A stretch of DNA of 64,000 bases from Chryseobacterium sp. ZHDP1 (GCF_018603435.1 NZ_CP075682.1:2046001-2110000); one strand, 5' to 3'. Numbered from the stretch's first letter, positions 7,741 through 17,370 are shown. Notes: generated by a model not told the origin, from the sequence alone. Numbers and translations are program-made.

Positions 7741-9165
7741 TTATTTTACAAAATTGTAAACGCTGAACATCTGAACATCCTTCCCGTTTTTGTCCAGAAA
7801 CAACAATTTATTGTTTGCCGGAACAAATTGCACTAAGTTTCCGTCTGTAAAACCATAATTCTGGAAGAAATTTCTCCCTTTATAATCGAGTGTAAGTTCT
7901 TTCGGAGCCAGACTGCCAAAATCGAAAGATTTCATGGAGAAACCTGTATTTCCGAATGCTCCTTTCGGATAGAATGCAGAAACATACAGATTGTCTCCGG
8001 ATTCAATTACCTGAACTCTTCTTCCCGAAGGATTGCTTCCAAGCGGTACAAACTGCTTTACTTCTCCTTCTTTATTGAATTTCATTAAAACGCCCACATC
8101 AAGCTTATATTCAGGATCCGGAAAACGGTTCATTGCAGTCGGCATCGGTCTCGAAATTGTTTCCTGTTGAACCGCCATTAAAACCTCATCTCCTTTTACG
8201 ATGGTTTTAATCACTTTCACATCGTTCATATCTTTAGCACCCGCAAGATTGGTATTACTGATTACAGCTTTTCCGGATTTGATGTCGTAGAACATCACTG
8301 TTCCGAAGGTACTTCCGCCCATCGTAACTGCCTGATTTTTTCTTCCGAAGGTTACCAGATAATCGCTGTCATTTTTGCTGATGGCATATAATTTTTCAGG
8401 AATATATTTATCGTTAAAAGGCAGATCTTTATCTTCCGTGTTGGAAACCATCTCTATTTTATAGGATTCTTTCCAGCCTGCAGCTTTACGAAGCAGTACA
8501 ATTTTTCCGGAGTTGGTTAAGGTCAAAGATTTTTCCACATAATCGCTGCTTAAAGAAATTTCTTTGTTCCAAAGCGGCGTTAATGTTCTTAAATCGAGAA
8601 CCAGAACGTCATTAATGTTATCTGTCTTTTTCGTGGCATATCGGTCGTTGAAAACGGCAGCATATTTTCCGTTCTCAGAAAAAACCACGTAGGTCGTTCC
8701 CGATTTGTTCGTAGATTCAATTGTATATTTCGCGATACTTTTTGTGGTAAACGTTCCCGATTTTTTACTGAAGACGTGCTGAAAAACTTCTTTTCTGTTT
8801 TCTTTTCCGAAATATTCTTCCGTAAATGCCACAAATCGGTCTTCATCAATCTGCTGAGAACCCAGATAATTGTGAAGAACACCATTGGTTTTATTCGCGT
8901 AATCCTGAATGTAAGTATCTACAAGGCTTCCGTTCTGATCGAGTTTTCTCATCAGCAGCTTTTTGTGTGGGAATACGTTTCTCATCAATCCGTCGATATT
9001 TATCGCGCTGAACATATAAGAATTGTAATCGTCTGCCAAAACCAGCTTTTCGTCCGTTTCAAGATTGTCGTCCGTAGTAAATTTTGTTCCCTCCACCACT
9101 TTTACCTGTGCAAATGCGCATACAGAAGCGGTAATCATTACAGAGGCAATAATCTGTTTAATCAT
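7741..9165 (-). CDS. Secreted protein of unknown function (possible beta-propeller)
   Basis: Exported protein of 474 residues; the N terminus MIKQIIASVMITASVCAFAQ is a classical signal peptide ending in AFAQ. The mature part is made of short strands with repeated patterns such as VLVLDLRTLTPLW, DSDYLVTFGRKNQ, VMFYDIKSGK and GDNLYVSAFYPKG, which look like blades of a propeller; this is a guess at the fold from strand spacing, not a family match. No catalytic motif or sorting domain is seen at the C terminus (MFSVYNFVK). It follows the gene at 9176-10360 by only 10 bases, so the two secreted proteins probably form one operon and act together in the envelope. Confidence 0.8.
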   Translation of the reverse strand: MIKQIIASVMITASVCAFAQVKVVEGTKFTTDDNLETDEKLVLADDYNSYMFSAINIDGLMRNVFPHKKLLMRKLDQNGSLVDTYIQDYANKTNGVLHNYLGSQQIDEDRFVAFTEEYFGKENRKEVFQHVFSKKSGTFTTKSIAKYTIESTNKSGTTYVVFSENGKYAAVFNDRYATKKTDNINDVLVLDLRTLTPLWNKEISLSSDYVEKSLTLTNSGKIVLLRKAAGWKESYKIEMVSNTEDKDLPFNDKYIPEKLYAISKNDSDYLVTFGRKNQAVTMGGSTFGTVMFYDIKSGKAVISNTNLAGAKDMNDVKVIKTIVKGDEVLMAVQQETISRPMPTAMNRFPDPEYKLDVGVLMKFNKEGEVKQFVPLGSNPSGRRVQVIESGDNLYVSAFYPKGAFGNTGFSMKSFDFGSLAPKELTLDYKGRNFFQNYGFTDGNLVQFVPANNKLLFLDKNGKDVQMFSVYNFVK

Positions 9166-9175
9166 ATTATTTTCT

Positions 9176-10360
9176 TTAGTTATTATAAATTTTTTCTTCT
9201 AATCTTTTCAATTCAAGGTTGGCATCATAAGACAGCTTAATGTCTACCAAATGTTCCTGAAGTTCGTTTAAATATTTTTCTGCTTCCGTGTAATTTCCCA
9301 AAGCAAGATTCAGCCTTATTAAATTGAAGTAAAGGTACTCTCCTATTTTCTGGTTGTAAAGGGCTTTTTTATCGTTGTAATTGACTTTTCCAAGCGCTGT
9401 TTTCCACATTTCGATTCCCTTCTGCATATTTTCCATGGCTACCTTATTGGGAGCGTAATCGGATTTTGCCTGAAGCTTTTTAAGATTGGTGGTTACATAG
9501 ATATATGCTTTTTCCAGATCGTCGTAATCCCCCTTATTTTTTACCGTTTCTAAAGTTACCGATGAATTGATGGTCTGATATCCGAAATTGTCGTTGATGA
9601 TATTCCTTGTACGGTCCATTGTTCTCTGCAGATACCTTTTTTCGTGGACATTGAGGTTGATTTCGTTTGTAGGTACACTTGCAATTTCGGCAAAGTCTGA
9701 AAAATAGGTTTTGTCTAATTTCACCACTCCGTTCTGTTTTCCGACAATTCGCACCGGCTGATTGGCAAATGTTTTTCCCTGATTGTCCTGAAAATTGGTT
9801 CTTTCCATTTCAACAAGCACATCAAGATAGTTCCCGCCTTTAGAAAAACCCGCTACATCCATCTGTGAAGCAAGAATTTTATTGTCTACAATGAGAGCAT
9901 CTTTAAGATCGGGCTGTCTGTACACAGGCATCGGCGGAATATTGAGAACAGGTCTTGAAGGCAGTCTTAAAATTGGCGCTCCGTTTACAGCGGCTATTTT
10001 TTCAACCGCAGATAATTTATTGTACTCGGCAGATTCCAGCTTGAATTTCTCCTGAAGCTTTTTTACTTCAGCTTCATAATCTTTCAGCCTTTCCTGATGT
10101 TCGATCTTTGCTGTTTCTACATTCGTCTGATAATTATTTACCTGATTCTGGTACTCTTCTTTAGACATCCTTAAAACATCATCTTTTGTAATATTATAAG
10201 GAGATTTTACCGTGATGGTGTAATTTCTGTTGGCAAGATCTGTTGTAAAAACAGGCTCTTTCAGCAACTGAAAACTGATGGTTTCTTTATCAATTCTCTG
10301 TCCGAATACAGACTGAACCGAAAACAAAACGACAGGAAAAAGTAAATTTAATTTCTTCAT
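9176..10360 (-). CDS. Secreted protein with coiled coil and TPR-like C terminus
   Basis: Exported protein of unknown function. The start is ATG 10358-10360 (394 residues), because it gives a perfect signal peptide (KKLNLLFPVVLFSVQSVFGQ) and sits after a -7 box; a longer open frame to 10468 starts without a signal. Mature residues about 50-110 form a charged helix likely to be a coiled coil (YQTNVETAKIEHQERLKDYE). A Pro-rich stretch follows (LRLPSRPVLNIPPMPVYRQP). The last 100 residues are helical with TPR-like pairing (LNLALGNYTEAEKYLNELQE). It is the first gene of a two-gene unit with the strand-rich protein downstream. Confidence 0.8.
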   Translation of the reverse strand: MKKLNLLFPVVLFSVQSVFGQRIDKETISFQLLKEPVFTTDLANRNYTITVKSPYNITKDDVLRMSKEEYQNQVNNYQTNVETAKIEHQERLKDYEAEVKKLQEKFKLESAEYNKLSAVEKIAAVNGAPILRLPSRPVLNIPPMPVYRQPDLKDALIVDNKILASQMDVAGFSKGGNYLDVLVEMERTNFQDNQGKTFANQPVRIVGKQNGVVKLDKTYFSDFAEIASVPTNEINLNVHEKRYLQRTMDRTRNIINDNFGYQTINSSVTLETVKNKGDYDDLEKAYIYVTTNLKKLQAKSDYAPNKVAMENMQKGIEMWKTALGKVNYNDKKALYNQKIGEYLYFNLIRLNLALGNYTEAEKYLNELQEHLVDIKLSYDANLELKRLEEKIYNN

Positions 10361-10380
10361 ATATCTATTTAAGTTCCGCG

Positions 10381-10388
10381 CAAAAGTA
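10381..10388 (-). promoter_or_regulatory. -7 element (TACTTTTG) for the secreted-protein pair
   Basis: Minus-strand match to TAnnTTTG, 20 bases upstream of the ATG at 10360. It supports the shorter start. Confidence 0.6.
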
Positions 10389-10531
10389 AAATAATTTATT
10401 AACAAAACACTTTCTGTATCTATTATTAAGGAAATATTCATTTTACAGGAACCCTTAAAGCAAAACATTCAACTTAACCCGTTAAAATTCTTTCTTTATA
10501 AGCTTTATTTCTTTATTGCGAAATTATATCT

Positions 10532-10539
10532 TATTTTTG
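10532..10539 (+). promoter_or_regulatory. -7 element (TATTTTTG) of the aminotransferase-proC operon
   Basis: Match to TAnnTTTG 20 bases before the ATG at 10560. Confidence 0.6.
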
Positions 10540-10559
10540 CCATACAAATTTTTTGAACA

Positions 10560-11765
10560 ATGCCGAATATTTCAAACAGAGCACTCCACATGCCGCCATC
10601 GCCGGTAAGAAAATTGGTTCCTTTTGCGCTAAAAGCGAAGCAGAAAGGGACAAAAGTTTATCACCTTAATATCGGGCAACCGGATATTGAAACTCCGGAA
10701 ACGGCACTTAATGCTTTAAAAAATATCGATTTAAAAGTATTGGAATACGCGCTTTCTGAAGGAAATATCGACTACAGAAAAGCACTTACAGAATATTATC
10801 ATTCTTTGGATTTCACAGATCTTACACCGGATAATTTCATTGTAACCAACGGAGGATCAGAAGCTTTAAATTTCGCCATTTCTACTTTATGTGATGATGG
10901 TGATGAAGTTATTATTCCTGAACCTTATTATGCGAATTATAACGGATTTACAAGTACGTTCAATGTAAATGTAGTAGCGATTCCGTCTACCATTGATACT
11001 GGTTTTGCGCTTCCTCCGGTTGAAGAATTTGAGAAAAAAATCACCGAAAAAACAAGAGCCATCGTTATCTGCAACCCCGGAAATCCTACCGGTTATCTTT
11101 ACACCCGTGAAGAACTTCAGAAACTGGCAGAGATTGCTTTAAAATATGACATCGTAGTTATTTCAGACGAGGTATACAGAGAGTATGTTTACGACGGAAA
11201 ACAGCAGGTTTCTATGCTGGCTTTTCCTGAACTGGCAGAAAACTGCATCATTATCGATTCAGAATCCAAACGTTACTCAATGTGTGGCGTAAGAATCGGA
11301 TGTATGATCACGCGTTCTAAAAAAATTCACGATGCGGCAATGCTTTTTGCACAGGCAAGATTAAGCCCTGTTTTATTGGGACAGATCGCGGCAACGGCAG
11401 CTCACCAGAATGACGGAGCTTACATCAGAGCGGTAAGAGAAGAATACACCCACAGAAGAAATGTTCTTGTCGATTTACTGAACGCCATTCCGGGAGTAAT
11501 CTGCCCAAAACCGAAAGGCGCATTCTACTGCGTTGCGGAACTTCCGGTAGACGATACTGAAAAGTTTGCACAATGGCTTCTGGAAAGCTATTCCCACAAT
11601 AACGAAACCATTATGGTGGCTCCTGCAGGAGGATTCTACAGCAATCCGGAACTGGGGAAAAAGCAGGTAAGAATTGCTTACGTTCTGAAAGAGGAAGATT
11701 TAAGAAGAAGCGCAGCAATTCTTAAAGATGCTCTTGAAAAATACAAATCAGAATTCAGTCTTTAA
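10560..11765 (+). CDS. Class I/II PLP-dependent aminotransferase
   Basis: Cytoplasmic fold-type I aminotransferase of the aspartate aminotransferase superfamily, 401 residues (family usual about 400). Motifs in order: LNIGQPDIETP near the N terminus, TNGGSEALNFAI (cofactor phosphate loop), NPGNPTGYLYT, SDEVYREYVY, and SESKRYSMCGVRIG, where Lys237 is the expected Schiff-base lysine and the nearby Arg binds PLP phosphate. The substrate could be aspartate, an aromatic amino acid or alanine; the sequence does not settle this. It is the first gene of a run of five genes on the same strand (lipoprotein, murB, an unknown protein, proC) with gaps of 4-16 bases, so it is probably cotranscribed with cell-wall and proline genes. 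Confidence 0.92.
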   Translation: MPNISNRALHMPPSPVRKLVPFALKAKQKGTKVYHLNIGQPDIETPETALNALKNIDLKVLEYALSEGNIDYRKALTEYYHSLDFTDLTPDNFIVTNGGSEALNFAISTLCDDGDEVIIPEPYYANYNGFTSTFNVNVVAIPSTIDTGFALPPVEEFEKKITEKTRAIVICNPGNPTGYLYTREELQKLAEIALKYDIVVISDEVYREYVYDGKQQVSMLAFPELAENCIIIDSESKRYSMCGVRIGCMITRSKKIHDAAMLFAQARLSPVLLGQIAATAAHQNDGAYIRAVREEYTHRRNVLVDLLNAIPGVICPKPKGAFYCVAELPVDDTEKFAQWLLESYSHNNETIMVAPAGGFYSNPELGKKQVRIAYVLKEEDLRRSAAILKDALEKYKSEFSL

Positions 11766-11781
11766 TTTAAACTAACATAAT

Positions 11782-12261
11782 ATGTCAGCAATAAAATATC
11801 ATAGTTTGAAATTGTTCTCACTATTTATTTTATTGCTGATATTTTTTTCATGTAACAGCAAAAAGGAAGAAAATTATTCCGGAAACCCCAACGAAATTAT
11901 TTCAATAAGCTATTCGGATATCGGCGGAGATCTCGGAAATTACAAAATCGTAAAAATCAACAAGGATTCTGTTTTTGCAGAACAGGGAGTTTCAGCAAAG
12001 AAAATCCATAAAGAATGGAAATCTGCAATAACCCCGCAAATCTGGAAAAGAGTAACGGCGTCTCTTAATATAAAAACATTAGACAAAATCGAAAGCTCTC
12101 CCAGCAAACAGCCGGTTGACGGATTTGATGAAACTTTCCAGATCAGAACACCGAAAAAATACCACGTTTATGTAAATTCGTATTCAGATACCATTTATTA
12201 TCAACAGCTTCAGAAATTAAAAGACCAGATTAACGTCCTTCTTCCAACAGAATATAACTAA
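11782..12261 (+). CDS. Lipoprotein of unknown function
   Basis: A 159-residue lipoprotein: hydrophobic core LFSLFILLLIFF followed by the lipobox FFSC, then NSKKEEN. The mature part is short and soluble, with strand-like segments (IISISYSDIGGDLGNYKIVKI) and a Lys/Glu-rich centre, and ends TEYN. No recognised domain. It lies between the aminotransferase gene (16 bases upstream) and murB (4 bases downstream), so it is translated with them and probably resides in the periplasm or at the inner face of the outer membrane. Confidence 0.8.
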   Translation: MSAIKYHSLKLFSLFILLLIFFSCNSKKEENYSGNPNEIISISYSDIGGDLGNYKIVKINKDSVFAEQGVSAKKIHKEWKSAITPQIWKRVTASLNIKTLDKIESSPSKQPVDGFDETFQIRTPKKYHVYVNSYSDTIYYQQLQKLKDQINVLLPTEYN

Positions 12262-12265
12262 AACA

Positions 12266-13279
12266 ATGCACGAAAATTATTCACTAAAGCCATACAATAC
12301 TTTCGGAGTAGATGTAAAAGCTAGATATTTTACCGAAATACAAACCGTTGAAGAACTGAAAGAAGCCATTAGTTTCTCCAATTCTCATTCGCTTAATACT
12401 TTATTTTTAGGAGGCGGAAGCAATGTCTTATTTACAAAAGATTTTGACGGACTGGTGATTAAATTAAACCTGAAAGGAATTTCTGTGCTGCCTGTAAATG
12501 AGAACGAAGTTTTGGTTACCGCAAAAGCAGGCGAAAACTGGCACGAATTCGTGATGTTCTGTCTGGATAAGAATTTTGGCGGACTGGAAAACCTTTCCTT
12601 AATTCCGGGGAACGTAGGAACTTCGCCGATGCAGAATATCGGAGCTTACGGAACTGAAATTAAAGATGTTTTTTATGACTGCAAGGTTTTAAATCTTGAA
12701 ACACTGGAAATTGAAACTTTTGATCTTGAAAAATGCAGATTCGGGTACAGAGACTCAATTTTTAAGCAGGAAGGAAAAGGTAAATATGTGATTTTAGAAG
12801 TTTCGTTCAGACTTACCTTCCGAAATCATAAGATCAAAACAGAGTACGGCGCAATACAATCCGAACTTGAAAGTTCAGGTATTGAAAATCCTACGATTCA
12901 GGATGTTTCCAGAGCGGTTATCAATATCCGGCAAAGCAAATTACCTGATCCGAAAGAAACAGGAAATGCGGGAAGTTTCTTTAAAAATCCGACGATTCCT
13001 TTGGCTCAGTTTGAAGCATTACAGCAGAAGTTTGAAAATATTCCGGGATATCCGAACGGAAATTCTGTAAAAGTTCCTGCAGGATGGCTGATCGAACAAT
13101 CCGGCTGGAAAGGAAAACAAATAGGAAATGTTGCCTCTCACAAGTTGCAGGCTCTGGTTATCGTTAACGCAACAGGAAACGCAACCGGAAAGGAAATTTT
13201 TGATTTTTCGACGGAGATTATTAATTCCGTGAAAGAAAAATTCGGGATTGAACTGGAAAGGGAGGTGAATATTATTTAA
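12266..13279 (+). CDS. murB: UDP-N-acetylenolpyruvoylglucosamine reductase
   Basis: Cytoplasmic FAD enzyme that reduces the product of MurA with NADPH to UDP-N-acetylmuramate, the second step of peptidoglycan synthesis. Length 337 matches type I MurB as in E. coli (342). FAD-binding motifs are LFLGGGSNVLF near residue 50 and LIPGNVGTSPMQNIGAYG near residue 115. GNAGSFFKNP holds the active-site Ser (Ser237). The C-terminal domain includes PAGWLIEQSGWKGKQIG. It starts 4 bases after the lipoprotein stop. Together with murA at 1900 the window encodes both steps. Confidence 0.96.
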   Translation: MHENYSLKPYNTFGVDVKARYFTEIQTVEELKEAISFSNSHSLNTLFLGGGSNVLFTKDFDGLVIKLNLKGISVLPVNENEVLVTAKAGENWHEFVMFCLDKNFGGLENLSLIPGNVGTSPMQNIGAYGTEIKDVFYDCKVLNLETLEIETFDLEKCRFGYRDSIFKQEGKGKYVILEVSFRLTFRNHKIKTEYGAIQSELESSGIENPTIQDVSRAVINIRQSKLPDPKETGNAGSFFKNPTIPLAQFEALQQKFENIPGYPNGNSVKVPAGWLIEQSGWKGKQIGNVASHKLQALVIVNATGNATGKEIFDFSTEIINSVKEKFGIELEREVNII

Positions 13280-13288
13280 AAACTCATC

Positions 13289-13852
13289 ATGTCACAAAAT
13301 TTATCAGAAAAAGAATTCAAAAAGCAGATCGAAAAACATTTTCGTAAAAAACATTACATAAAAATTTACTTTTTTGACGATAGTTCGGAAGATTTGACAT
13401 CGGGCTTCATCATTAAATTTTCTGATACTTTTCTGATGCTTCAGGAATGTCACTTTACTCTGGACGGAATAAAAGTGATTCCATATAACAGAATTTCGGG
13501 CTTCCGTCATAATAAATTCGAAAAAGCATCAGAACGAATATTTTCTCAAGAAATGCTGATTAAATTCGATCAAGACATTATAAAAAACACTTCTTTAAAA
13601 CACTTTGAATCTTTATTTAAATCAATAAAAGACCAAAATTTCCACTGCATCATTGAAGGCATAAAAAAAGATAAATTTACCTTTACAATAGGAGAAATAC
13701 TGGAGGTAAATGAAAAGTCAGTAACTGTAAAAAATTATGACGCAACCGGAAAAATTGATAAAAAACCAAGTAAAATATTTTTCAAAAATATAGAGTTTGT
13801 AACTTTCAATGATAAGTATTCATTAACTTTCAGAAAATATTTAAAAGAATAA
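13289..13852 (+). CDS. Hypothetical protein in the murB-proC operon
   Basis: A soluble 187-residue protein with no signal peptide or membrane segment and no family I recognise. It alternates short strands with basic helices (KKQIEKHFRKKHYIKIYFF at the N terminus). Two parts look alike: residues 22-70 (DLTSGFIIKFSDTFLMLQE...VIPYNRISGF) and 110-175 (FTIGEILEVNEKSVTVKNYD...IFFKNIEFVTF), each ending in a strand of the type seen in SH3-like or Sm-like barrels; this internal similarity is by eye. It is 9 bases after murB and 15 before proC. Confidence 0.75.
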   Translation: MSQNLSEKEFKKQIEKHFRKKHYIKIYFFDDSSEDLTSGFIIKFSDTFLMLQECHFTLDGIKVIPYNRISGFRHNKFEKASERIFSQEMLIKFDQDIIKNTSLKHFESLFKSIKDQNFHCIIEGIKKDKFTFTIGEILEVNEKSVTVKNYDATGKIDKKPSKIFFKNIEFVTFNDKYSLTFRKYLKE

Positions 13853-13867
13853 TAAAAACACACAAAT

Positions 13868-14671
13868 ATGAAAATAGCAATTCTCGGAGCCGGAAATATG
13901 GGCTTATCCTTTTCAAAGTCTTTTTTGAAATACGAACTGATAAAGCCTGAAAACCTGCATTTAATTACAAGAAACCAGTCTAAATTTTCAAAAATCTCGG
14001 AAGAATTTCCAAAGTCTAAGATCTCTACTTTTGATGAAGTGAAAGATTTAGATGCAGATTTAATTATCATTGCCGTAAAACCTCAGGATTTTCAGCATGT
14101 TGCGGAAAATTTCCGGTTTCAGTTAAAAGAAAACCAGATGGTTTTATCGATTATGGCAGGAATTAAAATCGAAAAAATTCAGAAATTATTAAATCATCCA
14201 TTGGTTGTAAGAGCCATGCCCAACTCTCCTACTCTTCTCGGAATGGGAATTACAGGCTACACTTCTGCGGAAGGAATTTCTTTCAGCCAGTTGATTAATA
14301 TTGAGAGACTATTAAATTCTACCGGAAGATCTGTTTATCTGGAAAATGAAGAATTGTTGGACAGTGTTACGGCGCTTTCGGGAAGCGGACCTGCTTATTT
14401 TTACTACATTATTGATGCGATGATAAAAGCAGGGGTAGAAATGGGAATCGAAGAAAATCTTTCCCAGCTTTTTGTGAAACAGACGATGTTGGGAGCGTAT
14501 CATTTAATCAACAATTCGGATAAAAGTCTGGAAGAACTTATAAAAGATGTGGCTTCCAAAGGCGGAACCACTGAAGCTGCCCTGAAATCATTTAATGAAA
14601 ATAATTTAAAAGAAATTCTAAAAAGCGGTATCCTGAATGCAGAAAAACGTGCGAAGGAACTTAACGGATAA
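13868..14671 (+). CDS. proC: Pyrroline-5-carboxylate reductase
   Basis: Cytoplasmic NAD(P)H enzyme for the last step of proline synthesis. Length 267 matches the family. The N-terminal Rossmann motif is IAILGAGNMGLSF; VRAMPNSPTLLGMG and the family signature ALSGSGPAYFYYIIDAMIKAG are clear; the C-terminal dimerisation part KDVASKGGTTEAALKSF is intact. It ends the five-gene run and is followed by a terminator at 14698-14755. Confidence 0.96.
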   Translation: MKIAILGAGNMGLSFSKSFLKYELIKPENLHLITRNQSKFSKISEEFPKSKISTFDEVKDLDADLIIIAVKPQDFQHVAENFRFQLKENQMVLSIMAGIKIEKIQKLLNHPLVVRAMPNSPTLLGMGITGYTSAEGISFSQLINIERLLNSTGRSVYLENEELLDSVTALSGSGPAYFYYIIDAMIKAGVEMGIEENLSQLFVKQTMLGAYHLINNSDKSLEELIKDVASKGGTTEAALKSFNENNLKEILKSGILNAEKRAKELNG

Positions 14672-14697
14672 TCAGACTTTTTCAGAGGATAAATCAA

Positions 14698-14755
14698 AAT
14701 CGACTTCAGCCTGAATTTATACTAAGTTTCGGCTAAAGCCGATTTTCTTTTTTTA
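14698..14755 (+). terminator. Terminator after proC
   Basis: Long imperfect stem AATCGACTTCAGCC/GGCTAAAGCCGATT followed by a T-rich tail. Confidence 0.75.
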
Positions 14756-14757
14756 AT

Positions 14758-15009
14758 CTGAGTTCGGGATAAGTCTTCTTAACCGCAAGGTTAAATAAAG
14801 AGATTCAATTATCAGGAATTCAGCTTTTAAGATATGCAAAGGCGTAAAACTGATCAAAGTAATACCATTTTGTCTTTTTTAAATAAACGAAGTGCCTTTG
14901 TTTAGCTTATCAACTTTTAATAGGTAAAAAAATCTTTTGTTTTGCTTTGCGATAAATTAATACAGTACTACAAATCAATTATTTAAACTTATTTCTTATC
15001 CAAACTGAG
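14758..15009. mobile_element. MITE-like element, copy 2 (inverted relative to copy 1)
   Basis: A 252-bp non-coding unit that starts CTGAGTTCGGGATAAG and ends CTTATCCAAACTGAG, an imperfect inverted repeat. Its reverse complement matches copy 1 at 3373-3561 over nearly its whole length, including AACCGCAAGGTT near one end and GCTGAATTCCTGATAATTG in the middle, but it holds about 60 bp more near the other end. It fills most of the gap between proC and the VanZ gene. Confidence 0.7.
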
Positions 15010-15066
15010 TTTTTTTATCATTATAATAAACTAAAATCCATTTCTATTGATGTATTCTTAAATATT

Positions 15067-15489
15067 TCAAACCATCCCGCTTGGAAATCGTTTTTCGATA
15101 AAATTCTTTATTAAAAACCCTAAAAATACGCCAAAAGTATTCAGAATAATATCATCCACTTCAAAAATCCCCATTCTGGAAAAGTACTGAAGTGCCTCTA
15201 CAATGGTAATTGCCGAAATAAACGTAAAAAGGAGATTCTGTAAATCCTGAAGTTTAGGAAAAATCCAGCCTAGAAATCCGAAGGGAATAAACATTACCAC
15301 ATTTCCTGCAACAATAGTCACTATTTCTTTCCATGAAATACATCCTTTAATGAAATTGATGGTAGAAAATATCGGCTCTATGGTTAACAGATTATCTTCC
15401 ATCTTCGTTCTGCCCATCCCGAAAAACATGAGATACAGCAAAAACAGCGTGTAAGGAACAATAATAATTTTATAAGATTTCTTTAACAT
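15067..15489 (-). CDS. VanZ family membrane protein
   Basis: Small inner-membrane protein of 140 residues with about four membrane segments (IIIVPYTLFLLYLMFFG; IVTIVAGNVVMFIPFGFLGW; LLFTFISAITIVEALQYF; IILNTFGVFLGFLI). The VanZ signature is seen as NVVMFIPFGFL and DDIILNTFGVFLG. VanZ-like proteins are widespread; the founding member gives low-level teicoplanin resistance, but most members have no known role. I start at ATG 15487-15489; a TTG three codons upstream is possible. The gene is divergent from lnt with about 55 bases between the starts. Confidence 0.85.
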   Translation of the reverse strand: MLKKSYKIIIVPYTLFLLYLMFFGMGRTKMEDNLLTIEPIFSTINFIKGCISWKEIVTIVAGNVVMFIPFGFLGWIFPKLQDLQNLLFTFISAITIVEALQYFSRMGIFEVDDIILNTFGVFLGFLIKNFIEKRFPSGMV

Positions 15490-15519
15490 CGTTTGCAAAT
15501 TTATTCATTTCAAAAACAT

Positions 15520-15527
15520 TAAATTTG
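15520..15527 (+). promoter_or_regulatory. -7 element (TAAATTTG) for lnt
   Basis: TAnnTTTG match 17 bases before the ATG at 15545. Confidence 0.6.
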
Positions 15528-15544
15528 TATGTTAAATCAATTTA

Positions 15545-17179
15545 ATGAAATACGTTTTACTTACGCTCATTTCAGCGATGCTTTTATCCGTTTCGTGGCC
15601 TACTTACGGCGTTCCGTTTTTTATATTTTTTGCGCTTGTTCCGCTTTTGATGATGGAACACGGCGTGTCTAAATTTTCAGATTACAACAGAAAAAGCTGG
15701 GTGGTTTTCGGACTTTCCTACCTCTGTTTTGTGATCTGGAATGTGGTAACAACAGGCTGGCTTTATGGTTCCAAAAATCCGGACGGAAGCCATTCTATGA
15801 TGGCGGTTGTATTTCCGGTTCTAGTCAATTCTTTCCTGTATTCATTGGTTTTCCAATGCTATCACTGGTACAAAAATGCACAGGGAACGTATTGGGGATT
15901 AGGATTTCTGATTGCGATCTGGATGAGCTTTGAAAAGTTCCATTTAGGATGGGAATTAACGTGGCCATGGCTGAATCTGGGAAATGTTTTTTCCGATTAT
16001 CCTAAACTTATCCAGTGGTACGATACTTTAGGCGCAACCGGCGGAAGCTTCTGGATCCTGCTCATTAATGTATTGATTTTCTACACTGTAAGAATCTGGG
16101 AAGCAGGAAGAAAAAGAAAAGAACTTATTAAGAACACCTCCATTGTCGCCGCTTTAATCATTATTCCGATGATTATTTCTGTGGTGAAATATAATAATTT
16201 TGACGAAAAACCCATCGGAAGCGTTAATGTTCTGATGCTTCAGCCTGATCTGGATCCGTATGCAGAAAAATATACGCAGGACAGCTTAACCATCGAAAAC
16301 GATCTTCTAAGTCTTGCCGAAAGAAATTCTAAAACAAAAATAGATTATTACATTGCGCCCGAAACTGCGCTTCCGGGAAGAGGTTCTATTTCAGAAACCG
16401 CTTTTGAAAAGAGTGTTATTTTAAACAATCTTAAAGGATTTTTAACTAAACATCCGGGTTCGGTTTTCGCAACAGGAATTTCTTCGCATCGTTTTTTTAC
16501 AAGTGAAAAAAATCTGCCGAAAGAAGCTTACCAGATTCATACAGGACTTTGGGTGGAAAGTTTTAATTCGGCGGTGCAGGTTATTCCGAACCAGAAAGTA
16601 GAAGTCTACCACAAAGGAAAACTGGTTCCGGGTGTGGAAATCTTCCCCTATATGAATTATTTAAAACCACTTCTGGGCGATGCAATGATTAATCTGGGCG
16701 GAACGGTTGCTTCTCTGGGAACCGATAAAGAAAGGGTTGCTTTTTCGAATCCTTTCAACAAAGGAAAAATTGCTCCGATCATTTGTTATGAAAGCATTTA
16801 TGGTGAATTTACGGGAGAGTATGTAAAAAAAGGAGCGAATTTTTTAGCCATCATGACCAACGATTCTTGGTGGGGCGTTACAGAAGGGCATAAACAGCTT
16901 CTTTCCTACGCAAAATTAAGAGCGATTGAAACCCGAAGAGAAATCGCAAGAGCTGCAAACAGCGGAATTTCAGCACATATTAATGCGAAAGGGGAAATCA
17001 TGGAAGATACTTTTTACGGCGATAAAACCGCTTTATTTTCTAAAATAAACCTGTATGACGGGATGACTTTTTATACGAGATCAGGAGATCTTCTGTCGAG
17101 ATTTTCTGTTTTTGCTTTAGGATTTCTGCTGTTTTATTTTTTAATCCGCTGGTTTCAGAGAAAGACACAGAAGGCTTAA
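15545..17179 (+). CDS. lnt: Apolipoprotein N-acyltransferase
   Basis: Inner-membrane enzyme that adds the third acyl chain to the N-terminal Cys of lipoproteins, using phospholipid as donor. Length 544 fits the family. The N-terminal half has about six membrane segments, the C-terminal half is the periplasmic nitrilase-type domain, and a last membrane helix is near the end (FSVFALGFLLFYFLIRWF). The catalytic residues are present in their usual contexts: Glu in APETALPG, Lys in YHKGKLVPGVEIFPY and Cys in IICYESIYGEF. It fits the many lipoproteins in the window. Confidence 0.95.
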   Translation: MKYVLLTLISAMLLSVSWPTYGVPFFIFFALVPLLMMEHGVSKFSDYNRKSWVVFGLSYLCFVIWNVVTTGWLYGSKNPDGSHSMMAVVFPVLVNSFLYSLVFQCYHWYKNAQGTYWGLGFLIAIWMSFEKFHLGWELTWPWLNLGNVFSDYPKLIQWYDTLGATGGSFWILLINVLIFYTVRIWEAGRKRKELIKNTSIVAALIIIPMIISVVKYNNFDEKPIGSVNVLMLQPDLDPYAEKYTQDSLTIENDLLSLAERNSKTKIDYYIAPETALPGRGSISETAFEKSVILNNLKGFLTKHPGSVFATGISSHRFFTSEKNLPKEAYQIHTGLWVESFNSAVQVIPNQKVEVYHKGKLVPGVEIFPYMNYLKPLLGDAMINLGGTVASLGTDKERVAFSNPFNKGKIAPIICYESIYGEFTGEYVKKGANFLAIMTNDSWWGVTEGHKQLLSYAKLRAIETRREIARAANSGISAHINAKGEIMEDTFYGDKTALFSKINLYDGMTFYTRSGDLLSRFSVFALGFLLFYFLIRWFQRKTQKA

Positions 17180-17370
17180 AAATTATTATTTCCGGAATAT
17201 AAAACAGATCATTCTTAAAGCCAGTGCGTGCTGTGAGTGATATTACCAGAAATCGGGATTAATAATCTGTATATTATTTATAAATAATTTTGTAAAAGAT
17301 TTGTCTATCTGAAAAATTCTTCGTTATTTTGCACACTCAAATATTATAGTACAAATAAGAACATCGAGAT

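Noticed and set aside
8776..9240. 154-codon plus-strand frame
   Set aside because: It lies opposite two real secreted-protein genes, has an aromatic- and Arg-rich composition typical of antisense frames, and no signal or domain.
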